DNA of 7,652 bases from an uncultured Oscillospiraceae bacterium (GCA_950097605.1 CATNEU010000071.1:1-7652); one strand, 5' to 3'. Counted from the first letter of the stretch, positions 1-5,812 are shown. Numbers and translations are program-made. The notes: a model not told the origin generated them from the sequence alone.

Positions 1-572
1 TCGGTTTCCGTTTCCTGGCGGAAGGTGGTCATCAGCACGCCGGCTCTCGCGCCGCCGATACCTGCCGCATAGGCAAGCGCAACATCCAGCGCTCTGCCCG
101 TTGCGTCCTGATGCACGGCAACGAGGCACGGAACGCCTTTGCCTTCCAGGTATTCGCTGCGGACCGTGTGGCCCGGGCCCTTCGGCGCAACCATGAATAC
201 ATCTACGTTCGCCGGCGGCTTGATCTGCTCAAAGTGGATGTTGAAGCCGTGCGCAAACGCAAGCGCCTTGCCCTCTGTCAGGTTCGGCTCAATGCTCTGC
301 TTATAGAGGTCCGCCTGTTTTTCGTCGTTAATCAGGATCATAATGACGTCGGCCGCTTTTGCCGCGTCCGCCGCGGTCATCACTTTGAGGCCCGCCGCCT
401 CCGCCTTCGGCCAGGATTTGCTGCCCTCATACAGGCCGACAATCACGTTTACGCCGCTCTCATGCAGGTTCAGCGCATGTGCATGGCCCTGGCTGCCGTA
501 GCCGATAATTGCAACGGTCTTGTCCATCAGCAATCCGAGATTACAATCGCTTTCATAGTAGATCTGTGCCAT
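1..572 (-). CDS. ilvC: Ketol-acid reductoisomerase, N-terminal part (cut by window edge)
   Basis: Catalyses the Mg2+- and NAD(P)H-dependent isomerisation and reduction of acetolactate or acetohydroxybutyrate in valine/isoleucine synthesis (cytosol). 190 full codons are present, covering the Rossmann domain. Visible are the dinucleotide-binding GYGSQGHAHALNL near residues 24-36, the catalytic His in AHGFNIHF (about residue 108), APKGPGHTVRSE (129-140), and the ETET block at 187-190. The next codon begins GA and would be the first metal-ligand Asp. The C-terminal knotted domain lies outside the window. The start is set by GGGAGGT (positions 581-587) with an 8-nt spacer. It is the last visible gene of ilvB-ilvN-ilvC, 39 nt after ilvN. 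In the cofactor-selecting loop (GLYEGSKSW, 46-54) a Tyr stands where many NADPH enzymes have Arg. Identity is very secure; cofactor preference cannot be decided from the sequence. Confidence 0.97.
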   Translation of the reverse strand, partial: MAQIYYESDCNLGLLMDKTVAIIGYGSQGHAHALNLHESGVNVIVGLYEGSKSWPKAEAAGLKVMTAADAAKAADVIMILINDEKQADLYKQSIEPNLTEGKALAFAHGFNIHFEQIKPPANVDVFMVAPKGPGHTVRSEYLEGKGVPCLVAVHQDATGRALDVALAYAAGIGGARAGVLMTTFRQETET

Positions 573-588
573 TTTTATTAACCTCCCA

Positions 589-605
589 ACCGCGCTGTGC
601 GCGGT
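589..605 (-). promoter_or_regulatory. GC-rich hairpin directly 5' of the ilvC ribosome binding site
   Basis: A perfect 7-bp stem (ACCGCGC / GCGCGGT, 3-nt loop) lies in the 39-nt ilvN-ilvC gap. In the minus-strand mRNA it ends 1 nt before the GGGAGGT Shine-Dalgarno of ilvC. There is no T-run after it, so it is not an intrinsic terminator. Likely roles, by inference, are keeping the ribosome binding site open, blocking 3'-5' exonucleases, or marking a processing site. Confidence 0.5.
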
Positions 606-611
606 CCAAAT

Positions 612-1106
612 TTATTTATTGTGAATGGAATGCACGCCCTTTTCCAGGGCGATGGTTCCTGTCCTTGCGACCTCCAGAATTCCATAGGGGCCAAGCAGAT
701 CCTGCAACAGCTCGAGCTGGTCTGCCGAATCGGTAATTTCAACTGTGAGAGAGTTTCTGGAAATATCCACGATACGCGCGCCGATAACCTTAACAATGTC
801 GATGATCTCCCCGCGCGTATCGGCGCTTGCAGTCACCTTAATCAGCATCAGTTCCCGGCTGATCAGCGCCTCCGGCTCGATAATCTTCACTTTCAGCACA
901 TCGATCAGCTTGTTGAGCTGCTTTTTGACCTGTTCCACAATGTATTCATTGCCGTTGACCACAATGGTAATGCGGGAAACGGTTGGGTCGTCGGTCACGC
1001 CTACCGCCAGGCTGTCGATATTAAAACCACGGCGCGAAAATAAACCCGAGATTCTCGAGAGTACGCCCGCGTGGTTCTCCACCAGGACAGAGATCGTGTG
1101 CTTCAT
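612..1106 (-). CDS. ilvN: Acetolactate synthase small (regulatory) subunit
   Basis: 164 aa, the usual length for bacterial IlvN/IlvH. It activates the large subunit and confers valine feedback inhibition. Residues 1-75 form an ACT domain, starting MKHTISVLVENHAGVLSRI. They are followed by the C-terminal small-subunit domain (about 80-160), including SRELMLIKV and the stretch GARIVDISRNSLTVEITD. Asn11, Gly14 and Asn29 occupy the same numbered positions as residues implicated in valine binding or valine resistance in E. coli IlvH, so feedback sensitivity is likely (inference). The ATG start is preceded by ACCTCCT on the plus strand (AGGAGGT on the mRNA, positions 1118-1124), spacer about 11 nt. 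It lies 158 nt downstream of ilvB and 39 nt upstream of ilvC in the same operon. The symbol ilvH would be equally acceptable. Confidence 0.96.
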   Translation of the reverse strand: MKHTISVLVENHAGVLSRISGLFSRRGFNIDSLAVGVTDDPTVSRITIVVNGNEYIVEQVKKQLNKLIDVLKVKIIEPEALISRELMLIKVTASADTRGEIIDIVKVIGARIVDISRNSLTVEITDSADQLELLQDLLGPYGILEVARTGTIALEKGVHSIHNK

Positions 1107-1264
1107 GCTCTTCAGACACCTCCTTGCATACCGTCCGCCTCAGGCGGGCGGTTTTGCGCGGCCCGCACGCTTGGGTAAAGCGGGCGCCTGCCGCGCGATG
1201 GGTATTCTATCGGGTAAAAAGCTTACGCTTTTTCGTCCATACAATGCGCGCCGGCTTTCAAGCA
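1107..1264 (-). promoter_or_regulatory. Structured ilvB-ilvN intercistronic spacer with three hairpins
   Basis: This 158-nt gap is long for a gene pair that is normally adjacent or overlapping. It holds three inverted repeats. At 1216-1233, AAAAAGC / GCTTTTT has a 4-nt loop; on the mRNA it is a short A/T-tailed hairpin that could act as a weak terminator. At 1156-1196, a 7-bp stem (GCGCGGC / GCCGCGC) encloses a further CCGC / GCGG stem. At 1131-1151, a 9-bp stem (one G-U pair, TCA loop) ends about 6 nt before the ilvN Shine-Dalgarno. Possible roles are partial attenuation that sets subunit ratio, RNA processing or stabilisation, or an inserted palindromic repeat. No small gene is supported here. 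Confidence 0.45.
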
Positions 1265-2875
1265 TCACAGCGAAGCCTCTCCGGGGTCCACGTCGCAGAC
1301 CAGAAGATACGGCCCCTGCGCCGCAAACAGCGCTTCGAGCGCCTGCGGGATCTCCGCGTCGCTCGCGATGCGGCTTGCCGGAATGCCATAGGCCCCGGCC
1401 AGCTTGAGGAAATCCGGGCTTCCATCCAAAAAAACCGCGGTGCAATGCCCCTGGTACTGGTTGGATTGCAGTTCGCGCACCATGCCGAGGCGGGCGTTTT
1501 GCATCAAAACGATTTTAACCGGAATTTGGTGCTGCACAATCGTCGCCAGCTCCATCATCTGCATCTGGAACGATCCGTCCCCGCAGACGGCGAACACCGG
1601 CGCTTCGGGACACGCACACTTTGCGCCCATCGCGGCGGGAACCGAGTAGCCCATGGTGCCCATACCGCCCGAGGTTAGAAAGCGCCCTTTTTTCACCTGA
1701 AAATAGTTCGCGGACCAAATCTGGTTCTGTCCAACGTCCGCGACCAGGATCGTATCCTCCGGCGCGGCGTCCGAAAGCATCGACATAAACCGCTTGGGAT
1801 TCACGCTGCTTTCCCGTGCCGGAAACTCGCCGGGTTTCTTGCGGGCGGCAGCCTGCGCGGCCCACTCCGAAAAATCGAGTGCGCCCACTTCTCCCGCGAG
1901 GCGGGAAAGCGCGTTTTTCGCATCCCCAACCAGCGGGATATGCACCCCGACGTTTTTTCCAATCTCCGCCGGGTCTATATCAATATGTACAATCTTTGTG
2001 TTTTTTGCGATTGCGTCGGGGGAATTGACCGCGCGGTCGCCGATGCGCGCGCCGACAATTAAAAGCAGGTCCGCCTCTCGGATTGCAAGATTGGACGCCG
2101 CAACCCCGTGCATGCCCATCATGCCGAGAAACAGTTCATAGCCGCCCGGCACCGCGCCAAGCCCCATCATTGTGCTGACAACCGGAATGCGCAGCTTTTG
2201 CGAAAACTGCAGCACCTCGTCCGCCGCGTCGGCGAAAAACACGCCGCCGCCCACGCAGATTACGGGTTTTTTACAGTCCGCCAGCGCCTTTGCCACCCGC
2301 TTGATCTGGCCGCAGTTTCCCTCCACCGTCGGCTTATATCCCCGGATCGCAACCGATTCCGGATAGTGGAACTCCAATTTTTTGTTCTGAATGTCAATCG
2401 GAATGTCGATCAGCACCGGACCAGGGCGGCCGCTGCCTGCAATTATAAACGCCTCTTTGAAAATCCGCGGGATGTCCGCGGCGTTTTTTACAATATAGCT
2501 GTACTTCGTAAACGGCTCGGCCGCGCCCGTGATATCGGCCTCCTGGAACACGTCCCGTCCCAGTTGCTCCGAGCTGACCTGCCCGGTGATTGCAATGACC
2601 GGTATGGAATCCATATACGCCGTTGCAAGCGCCGTAATCAGGTTGGTCGCGCCCGGCCCGGAGGTCGCAATGCAGACGGCCGGGCGGCCGCTCACGCGCG
2701 CATAGCCGCTTGCGGCATGTCCCGCGTTTTGTTCCTGCCGGACCAGGATATGCCGTATATCCGAGTCGGCAAGCGCATCATAAAACGGGCAGATCGCCGC
2801 GCCCGGATAGCCGAATACATCCTTGACACCTTCGTTCTCAAGACATTTTACCATCGCCTGCGCACCGGTTATCAT
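1265..2875 (-). CDS. ilvB: Acetolactate (acetohydroxyacid) synthase large catalytic subunit
   Basis: 536 aa from the chosen start. A thiamine-diphosphate and FAD enzyme condensing two pyruvates, or pyruvate with 2-oxobutyrate. N-terminal PYR domain: FGYPGAAI (about 21-28), catalytic Glu48 in VRQEQNAGHAASGYAR, then SGPGATN and AITGQV. Middle domain: RPGPVLIDIPID and GARIGDR. C-terminal PP domain: the ThDP/Mg motif GDGSFQMQ from 432 to the metal-ligand Asn460. I chose the ATG at 2873-2875 because AAGGGGG lies 8 nt upstream, the protein then begins MITGAQAMVKCLE as family members do, and a TTG further upstream (2971) falls at the predicted transcription start. Two residues are notable: Ser101, where plant and many bacterial enzymes have Pro (Arabidopsis Pro197), and Leu469, where Trp is usual (Arabidopsis Trp574, E. 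coli AHAS II Trp464). Adjacent ilvN and ilvC make the anabolic role secure. Confidence 0.95.
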   Translation of the reverse strand: MITGAQAMVKCLENEGVKDVFGYPGAAICPFYDALADSDIRHILVRQEQNAGHAASGYARVSGRPAVCIATSGPGATNLITALATAYMDSIPVIAITGQVSSEQLGRDVFQEADITGAAEPFTKYSYIVKNAADIPRIFKEAFIIAGSGRPGPVLIDIPIDIQNKKLEFHYPESVAIRGYKPTVEGNCGQIKRVAKALADCKKPVICVGGGVFFADAADEVLQFSQKLRIPVVSTMMGLGAVPGGYELFLGMMGMHGVAASNLAIREADLLLIVGARIGDRAVNSPDAIAKNTKIVHIDIDPAEIGKNVGVHIPLVGDAKNALSRLAGEVGALDFSEWAAQAAARKKPGEFPARESSVNPKRFMSMLSDAAPEDTILVADVGQNQIWSANYFQVKKGRFLTSGGMGTMGYSVPAAMGAKCACPEAPVFAVCGDGSFQMQMMELATIVQHQIPVKIVLMQNARLGMVRELQSNQYQGHCTAVFLDGSPDFLKLAGAYGIPASRIASDAEIPQALEALFAAQGPYLLVCDVDPGEASL

Positions 2876-2979
2876 GCTGCCTGCCCCCTTTATCATATTT
2901 TGATAGTCCGCCGTTTCATTTTGTCGGTTTTCGGCTGATTCCCACAGTCTGCGCCGCAAAGAATCGCCCAATACGTTAC

Positions 2980-3008
2980 ATTATAGATGTATAACATAAA
3001 AACGTCAA
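2980..3008 (-). promoter_or_regulatory. Sigma-A-type promoter of the ilvBNC operon
   Basis: On the minus strand, -35 TTGACG (3003-3008), a 17-bp spacer and a perfect -10 TATAAT (2980-2985). Transcription should start near 2973, giving an ilvB leader of about 98 nt. That leader has no T-box motif, no run of Ile/Leu/Val codons in a well-initiated leader peptide, and no clear terminator hairpin, so transcriptional control upstream of or at the promoter seems more likely than attenuation. Confidence 0.8.
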
Positions 3009-3027
3009 TATGAATCGTGCAAGGTGG

Positions 3028-3051
3028 CACAAACAATTCTAAAAATTTGTG
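3028..3051. promoter_or_regulatory. Candidate operator: dyad with CodY-like core in the ilv/DUF815 divergent region
   Basis: CACAAA and TTTGTG form a 6-bp inverted repeat separated by 12 AT-rich bases. Within it, on the minus strand, AATTTTTAGAATTGT (3033-3047) matches 11 of 15 positions of the Firmicutes CodY consensus AATTTTCWGAAAATT. It sits about 25 bp upstream of the ilvB -35. CodY control of ilv operons is well established in low-GC Firmicutes. Four mismatches make this only suggestive, and the symmetric dyad could bind another regulator. Confidence 0.25.
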
Positions 3052-3109
3052 GAAACTATCCAGTTCCCAACCTCTCGGGCAACCGGTTTCTGGACAGCGG
3101 CAAACCCGC

Positions 3110-3138
3110 TTTACAACTGGCGCAAAGCGCTGTAAAAT
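3110..3138 (+). promoter_or_regulatory. Promoter of the DUF815 ATPase gene
   Basis: -35 TTTACA (3110-3115), 17-bp spacer, -10 TAAAAT (3133-3138), each one mismatch from consensus. Predicted start is near 3145, about 26 nt before the chosen ATG. The spacer contains GCGCAAAGCGC, a small palindrome. Together with the ilvB promoter it makes a divergent pair whose -35 boxes are about 100 bp apart. Confidence 0.65.
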
Positions 3139-3170
3139 GATCATAGAACGTTATGTTGGGAGTAATTAGA

Positions 3171-4427
3171 ATGGATGTATGTAAAACGGCCTCGTTTCTG
3201 GCCGGTGCTCTTTCGGTATACAGCCGCCTGAAAACCGATCCGGTCGTGGGGGCCATGGCCGGGCTTTCCGGGGCGCTGGACAGCGGACCCGACGACTTTG
3301 CACGGGGCTACAGCGCCCTGCTCTGCGCGCTGTCCGAAGCCGCGCCGGATATGGGGCTTTCCGAATATCTGTTTGAACGCGCGCTCTATGATGAAAACAG
3401 CTTCACCCGCGCGGCTGCGCACGGCGGGCTTGTCAACGTCGCGCCGCCGCTGCTTGCCGCCGCCACGCACGATCTGAACACGCTCGGGCTTCTTGCAAAG
3501 ACCACCGCCGAACAGCTCAAGGAGCTTGCCGCCGAAAAATATCCGGACTATGCCACGTTGCTGCGCGGGCTGCCCGGCTACCGCAACGGCGATATCCGCC
3601 GCTGGGCGCATGCGGTGCCGATCGTCGGGGACTTCTGCTCTAAAAACGGCTGCGGCAGCTTCGCGCGCTATGCGGCGTTTGAGGTGAGCATACACAATGC
3701 CCAGTGCGTACTGACGCCCGTGGCCAAAGCCGACCCAATCCGTCTGTCCGACCTCAAGGACTATGAATACCAGCGGGGCATCATCGAGGAAAACACGCTG
3801 GCGTTTTTGGGCGGGCACCGGGCCAACAACATCCTGCTCTATGGCGACAGGGGGACCGGTAAGTCCTCCACCGTCAAAGCGCTGCTCAATGAATACCAGG
3901 ACCGCGGCCTGCGCCTGATCGAGCTGACCAAGGAAAAGCTTACGCTGTTCCCGCGCGTGCTGGAAAAAATCGAGGGAATTCCGCTGCGGTTCATCATCTT
4001 CATCGACGATCTGAGCTTCAGCGACACCGACGACAACTTCGGCGCGCTCAAGGCGCTGCTGGAAGGCTCCGTCGTCTCCAAGCCCGACAATGTGATCGTC
4101 TATGCGACCTCCAACCGCCGCCATCTGATTAAGGAGACCTTCTCCAGCCGCGAGGGGGACGAAATCCACCGCGGCGACACCATCGACGAGACGATGTCTC
4201 TCTCCGACCGGTTTGGCATCACCGTAACCTTTATGGTGCCGAACAAGGAAAAATACCTGCGGATTGTTGGGCAGATCGCAGAGGACCGCGGCATGACCAC
4301 CGACCCGGAACTGCTGCGCCGCAAGGCCGAGAGTTGGGCGATCCAGAAGGGCGGCCGCTCGCCGCGCGTGGCGAGGCAGTTCATCGACTATGCCGAGGCC
4401 CGGGAGAAGCAGGGGCTCGCTCTATAG
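3171..4427 (+). CDS. DUF815-family AAA+ ATPase
   Basis: 418 aa. About 190 N-terminal, mostly helical residues of no recognised domain precede a single AAA+ module of the DUF815 type. Visible motifs are Walker A GDRGTGKSS (225-233), Walker B FIIFIDD ending at Asp279-Asp280, sensor-1 ATSNRRHL (Asn315), a SLSDRFG box that may supply the arginine finger (Arg347), and a sensor-2 region GGRSPRVARQF (about 394-404). All nucleotide-handling residues look intact, so it should bind and hydrolyse ATP. The family is widespread, but no substrate or partner is established to my knowledge. I chose the ATG at 3171 because GGGAG lies 8 nt upstream; the earlier in-frame ATG at 3153 has no Shine-Dalgarno. It is a single-gene transcription unit with its own promoter and terminator, divergent from ilvBNC, so the neighbours give little clue to function. 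Confidence 0.9.
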   Translation: MDVCKTASFLAGALSVYSRLKTDPVVGAMAGLSGALDSGPDDFARGYSALLCALSEAAPDMGLSEYLFERALYDENSFTRAAAHGGLVNVAPPLLAAATHDLNTLGLLAKTTAEQLKELAAEKYPDYATLLRGLPGYRNGDIRRWAHAVPIVGDFCSKNGCGSFARYAAFEVSIHNAQCVLTPVAKADPIRLSDLKDYEYQRGIIEENTLAFLGGHRANNILLYGDRGTGKSSTVKALLNEYQDRGLRLIELTKEKLTLFPRVLEKIEGIPLRFIIFIDDLSFSDTDDNFGALKALLEGSVVSKPDNVIVYATSNRRHLIKETFSSREGDEIHRGDTIDETMSLSDRFGITVTFMVPNKEKYLRIVGQIAEDRGMTTDPELLRRKAESWAIQKGGRSPRVARQFIDYAEAREKQGLAL

Positions 4428-4439
4428 GATTTTGTGTTT

Positions 4440-4480
4440 AAAAAGAGCAATGGCGAATGCGTTCGCCATTGCTCTTTTTT
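4440..4480. terminator. Bidirectional intrinsic terminator
   Basis: A perfect 18-bp stem (4440-4457 with 4462-4479) has a TGCG loop, a GC-containing core, an A-tract on the left and a T-tract on the right. It begins 12 nt after the DUF815 stop codon. Because the flanking tracts are symmetric, it can also end minus-strand transcription from the converging MNT/HEPN operon, whose stop lies about 137 nt away. Confidence 0.93.
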
Positions 4481-4546
4481 GTCTTGTTCTTCTTAACCAT
4501 TAAATTTATCTCATTTTTCATTTGCCGCTCAGGCGTGCTGTGGGCA

Positions 4547-4574
4547 CTTCCTTTTGGCGCAGCCCAAAAGAAAG
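4547..4574. repeat. Palindromic element in the convergent intergenic region
   Basis: CTTTTGG (4551-4557) and CCAAAAG (4564-4570) form a perfect 7-bp inverted repeat around CGCAGC. CTT / AAG outside a single C/A mismatch extends it to 10 bp. It lacks a downstream T-run on either strand and follows a good terminator, so it is not needed for termination. The form is typical of dispersed extragenic palindromes, but copy number cannot be judged from one window. The rest of 4481-4616 shows no gene. Confidence 0.4.
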
Positions 4575-4616
4575 CAAAAATCTGGTCAAGGGGGAAAACT
4601 AAAAGGACAGAATGGG

Positions 4617-5042
4617 CTATTCCTCCTCCATCTCCTCCCCAAGCTGGTCCAGGATAAAATCATACATTGTCCTGGCCATCCGGTATGCGCGTTCCACCTC
4701 GGCCTCGTGGATTTCGACCGGAATGTCGGTGGGATACCGGGTTTCAATGTAGTACCGGTTGAGGTCGGCGCTCTCGTCAAGCCACTCGGTGAACTCCCGG
4801 TCGAGCTTGACGGCCTGCTTGCACAGCCAGGTGAGGTTGTGCCCGTCGTGCAGAATGTTGGTCTGATAGAGGATATAGGCCTTGAGTGCTTTTTCAATGC
4901 ACTGCTGGCAATGAAACGCGGCGCACAACTGACAGATTTCCTCGGATTTGAGGAGCCTCGCGCTGTGCAGGTCCTCCTCGGCTTTATACAGCCAGTCGTA
5001 ATAGCGTTTGCTGTCCTGGGCGCGCGGCCCCCGCCTACCCAT
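4617..5042 (-). CDS. HEPN-domain protein, second gene of MNT/HEPN pair
   Basis: 141 aa, an all-helical protein of the HEPN family (PF05168-like). Recognisable blocks are YYDWLYKAEEDLHSARLL (14-31), AAFHCQQCIEKALKAYIL (41-58), HDGHNLTWL (65-73) and LNRYYIETRYP (94-104), with an acidic C-terminus rich in Glu. HEPN proteins beside a minimal nucleotidyltransferase are often ribonuclease toxins silenced by the partner. Here no Rx4-6H motif is visible: after Arg102 the next His is ten residues on. RNase activity is therefore doubtful, and a binding or substrate-presenting role is possible. The ATG overlaps the 3' end of the upstream gene by 8 nt, and only a weak AAGGG lies upstream, so translational coupling is likely. 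Family assignment is firm; toxin function is an inference from context. Confidence 0.85.
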   Translation of the reverse strand: MGRRGPRAQDSKRYYDWLYKAEEDLHSARLLKSEEICQLCAAFHCQQCIEKALKAYILYQTNILHDGHNLTWLCKQAVKLDREFTEWLDESADLNRYYIETRYPTDIPVEIHEAEVERAYRMARTMYDFILDQLGEEMEEE

Positions 5043-5337
5043 AGAGCTTCTGCCCTTTCAAGAGCACCTGGGCCGCGAAAGAGTGGGGATTTTGCAGATG
5101 CCGTTCCCATTCGGCAGCCGTATAGACCACTACATCGAACGGCAGGTCGCAGTCCACACCGAGGTAGATGCGGCGTTCCACGCCTTGCTTGTTCTCTCCG
5201 GCGGAGATTACGCACAGTTTAAAACTGGAAATTTCTCCCTCTAGATTGACCTTGCGGCTGAACAAATAGACGGTCTGTACCGGCACAAGGTGTACAATTT
5301 GTCCAACAATTCCTTGCAGCAGAGGACTATTCTGCAC
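5035..5337 (-). CDS. Degenerate minimal nucleotidyltransferase (MNT-like), partner of HEPN
   Basis: 100 aa, the normal size of an MNT protein. The fold is recognised by position and ending. A strand VYLF (23-26) precedes the place where family members carry GS. SSFKLCVIS (37-45) sits where SDxDL is expected. LPFDVVVYTAAEWE (65-78) followed by SFAAQVLLKGQKLYG (86-100) matches the typical MNT C-terminus. The catalytic residues are missing: FGS has become FSR, and the two Asp of DxD are Ser38 and Lys40. Only the third carboxylate, Asp68, remains. It should be unable to transfer nucleotides and may act as a binding-only antitoxin. The start is GTG with GGGGG 8 nt upstream, and the in-frame TGA two codons upstream rules out a longer form. 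It overlaps the HEPN gene by 8 nt. Family call is moderately secure because the key motifs are eroded. Confidence 0.7.
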   Translation of the reverse strand: MQNSPLLQGIVGQIVHLVPVQTVYLFSRKVNLEGEISSFKLCVISAGENKQGVERRIYLGVDCDLPFDVVVYTAAEWERHLQNPHSFAAQVLLKGQKLYG

Positions 5338-5383
5338 AATTCATACCCCCGTTCTTTGGAATGTTTTTAATGTAACTGTATAT

Positions 5384-5410
5384 ATTATATCACCGGATAC
5401 GGGAATGCAA
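5384..5410 (-). promoter_or_regulatory. Extended -10 promoter of the MNT/HEPN operon
   Basis: On the minus strand TGATATAAT (5384-5392) is a perfect extended -10 element. A TTGCAT (5405-5410) is present, but only 15 bp upstream, so the extended -10 probably carries recognition. Predicted start is near 5377, about 40 nt before the GTG codon. Confidence 0.6.
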
Positions 5411-5452
5411 TACTCTTTTGCAAAATAAATACGTACTGTAGAATTGCACAGT
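5406..5452. promoter_or_regulatory. Two small inverted repeats at the MNT/HEPN promoter (candidate operators)
   Basis: TGCAA-N7-TTGCA (5406-5422) overlaps the -35 region of the MNT/HEPN promoter, and ACTGT-N8-ACAGT (5435-5452) lies just upstream of it. Toxin-antitoxin-type operons are often autoregulated through such dyads. With 5-bp half-sites in AT-rich DNA, chance occurrence is quite possible. Confidence 0.25.
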
Positions 5453-5504
5453 TTCGGGCGGAAAATTTGGCGAAGATTATCCCGCAAAACTTTTCAAAAG
5501 GGGC

Positions 5505-5532
5505 TTTTCATTTGATCGAAAGCCGCTATAAT
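5505..5532 (+). promoter_or_regulatory. Candidate promoter for the ABC exporter leader
   Basis: A perfect -10 TATAAT (5527-5532) has a weak TTTTCA (5505-5510) 16 bp upstream. Predicted start near 5539 falls within a few bases of the first paired base of the structured leader (5541), and the coding region begins about 290 nt later. The agreement between predicted start and stem boundary supports both calls. Confidence 0.5.
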
Positions 5533-5540
5533 AGGGTAAG

Positions 5541-5812
5541 GGTTTTGGTCTGTACGCCGCCGGTTCCGATTGTCCGAAGCGGACCGGCATTCTCCGGCAG
5601 CCGGTGTCCGGCGGAGGGTAATCCGTTACATCCCGGCGGCGGGGCCAAACCGATTTTGTGATTGTGACGCGCTGTCCGAAAGAAGGCCCGTCTGGATAGC
5701 CGCGGTAACCTGCGGCCCGCAAACCGGCGCCTCCGAACCCCCAAAGGAGGCGCCCGGCAGAAGCGGGCCGGTGACGCGGCAAAACGTCCGGCGGCCGTGT
5801 GAAAGGCGCGTC
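5541..5812 (+). ncRNA. Long structured 5' leader of the ABC exporter (unassigned RNA element)
   Basis: This gene-free stretch can fold into two domains. Domain 1: 5541-5550 pairs with 5643-5651 (one bulged U, one G-U); 5555-5563 pairs perfectly with 5633-5641. Inside are hairpins at 5572-5584 (5 bp), 5592-5616 (5 bp plus 4 bp with a bulge) and 5618-5629 (4 bp). Domain 2: closing stem 5666-5672 / 5806-5812 (7 bp); then 5699-5704 / 5775-5780 (6 bp), an asymmetric internal loop (5705-5712 against 5771-5774), 5713-5720 / 5763-5770 (8 bp) and 5726-5734 / 5746-5754 (9 bp). The last loop carries ACCCC (5737-5741), complementary to GGGGT (5814-5818) beside the exporter's ribosome binding site. I checked for T-box, TPP, FMN, cobalamin, SAM, lysine, c-di-GMP, guanidine and M-box signatures and saw none. 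High GC content favours chance stems, so function is unproven. Confidence 0.45.

Noticed and set aside
2893..2919. Eight-codon leader peptide (MKRRTIKI) before ilvB
   Set aside because: It has no Shine-Dalgarno, only two Ile codons, and no attenuator hairpin with a T-run follows it.
2876..2971. Longer ilvB form starting at TTG 2971 or at ATG 2896
   Set aside because: The TTG falls at the predicted transcription start and neither start has a ribosome binding site; the extra residues do not resemble the family N-terminus, while the ATG at 2875 has AAGGGGG at 8 nt.
2876..2973. T-box or other amino-acid riboswitch upstream of ilvB
   Set aside because: The leader is only about 98 nt and lacks the conserved T-box GGTGGNACCGCG segment.
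3153..3170. Alternative DUF815 start at the upstream ATG 3153
   Set aside because: No ribosome binding site precedes it, while GGGAG is 8 nt before the ATG at 3171.
3141..4169. 342-codon open frame on the minus strand opposite the DUF815 gene
   Set aside because: It is the antisense shadow of a conserved ATPase and has no family motifs.
5570..5812. Known RNA classes in the leader (RNase P, tmRNA, SRP RNA, cobalamin, TPP, FMN, c-di-GMP)
   Set aside because: None of their diagnostic conserved segments is present; only vague similarity to short GC-rich pieces was seen.
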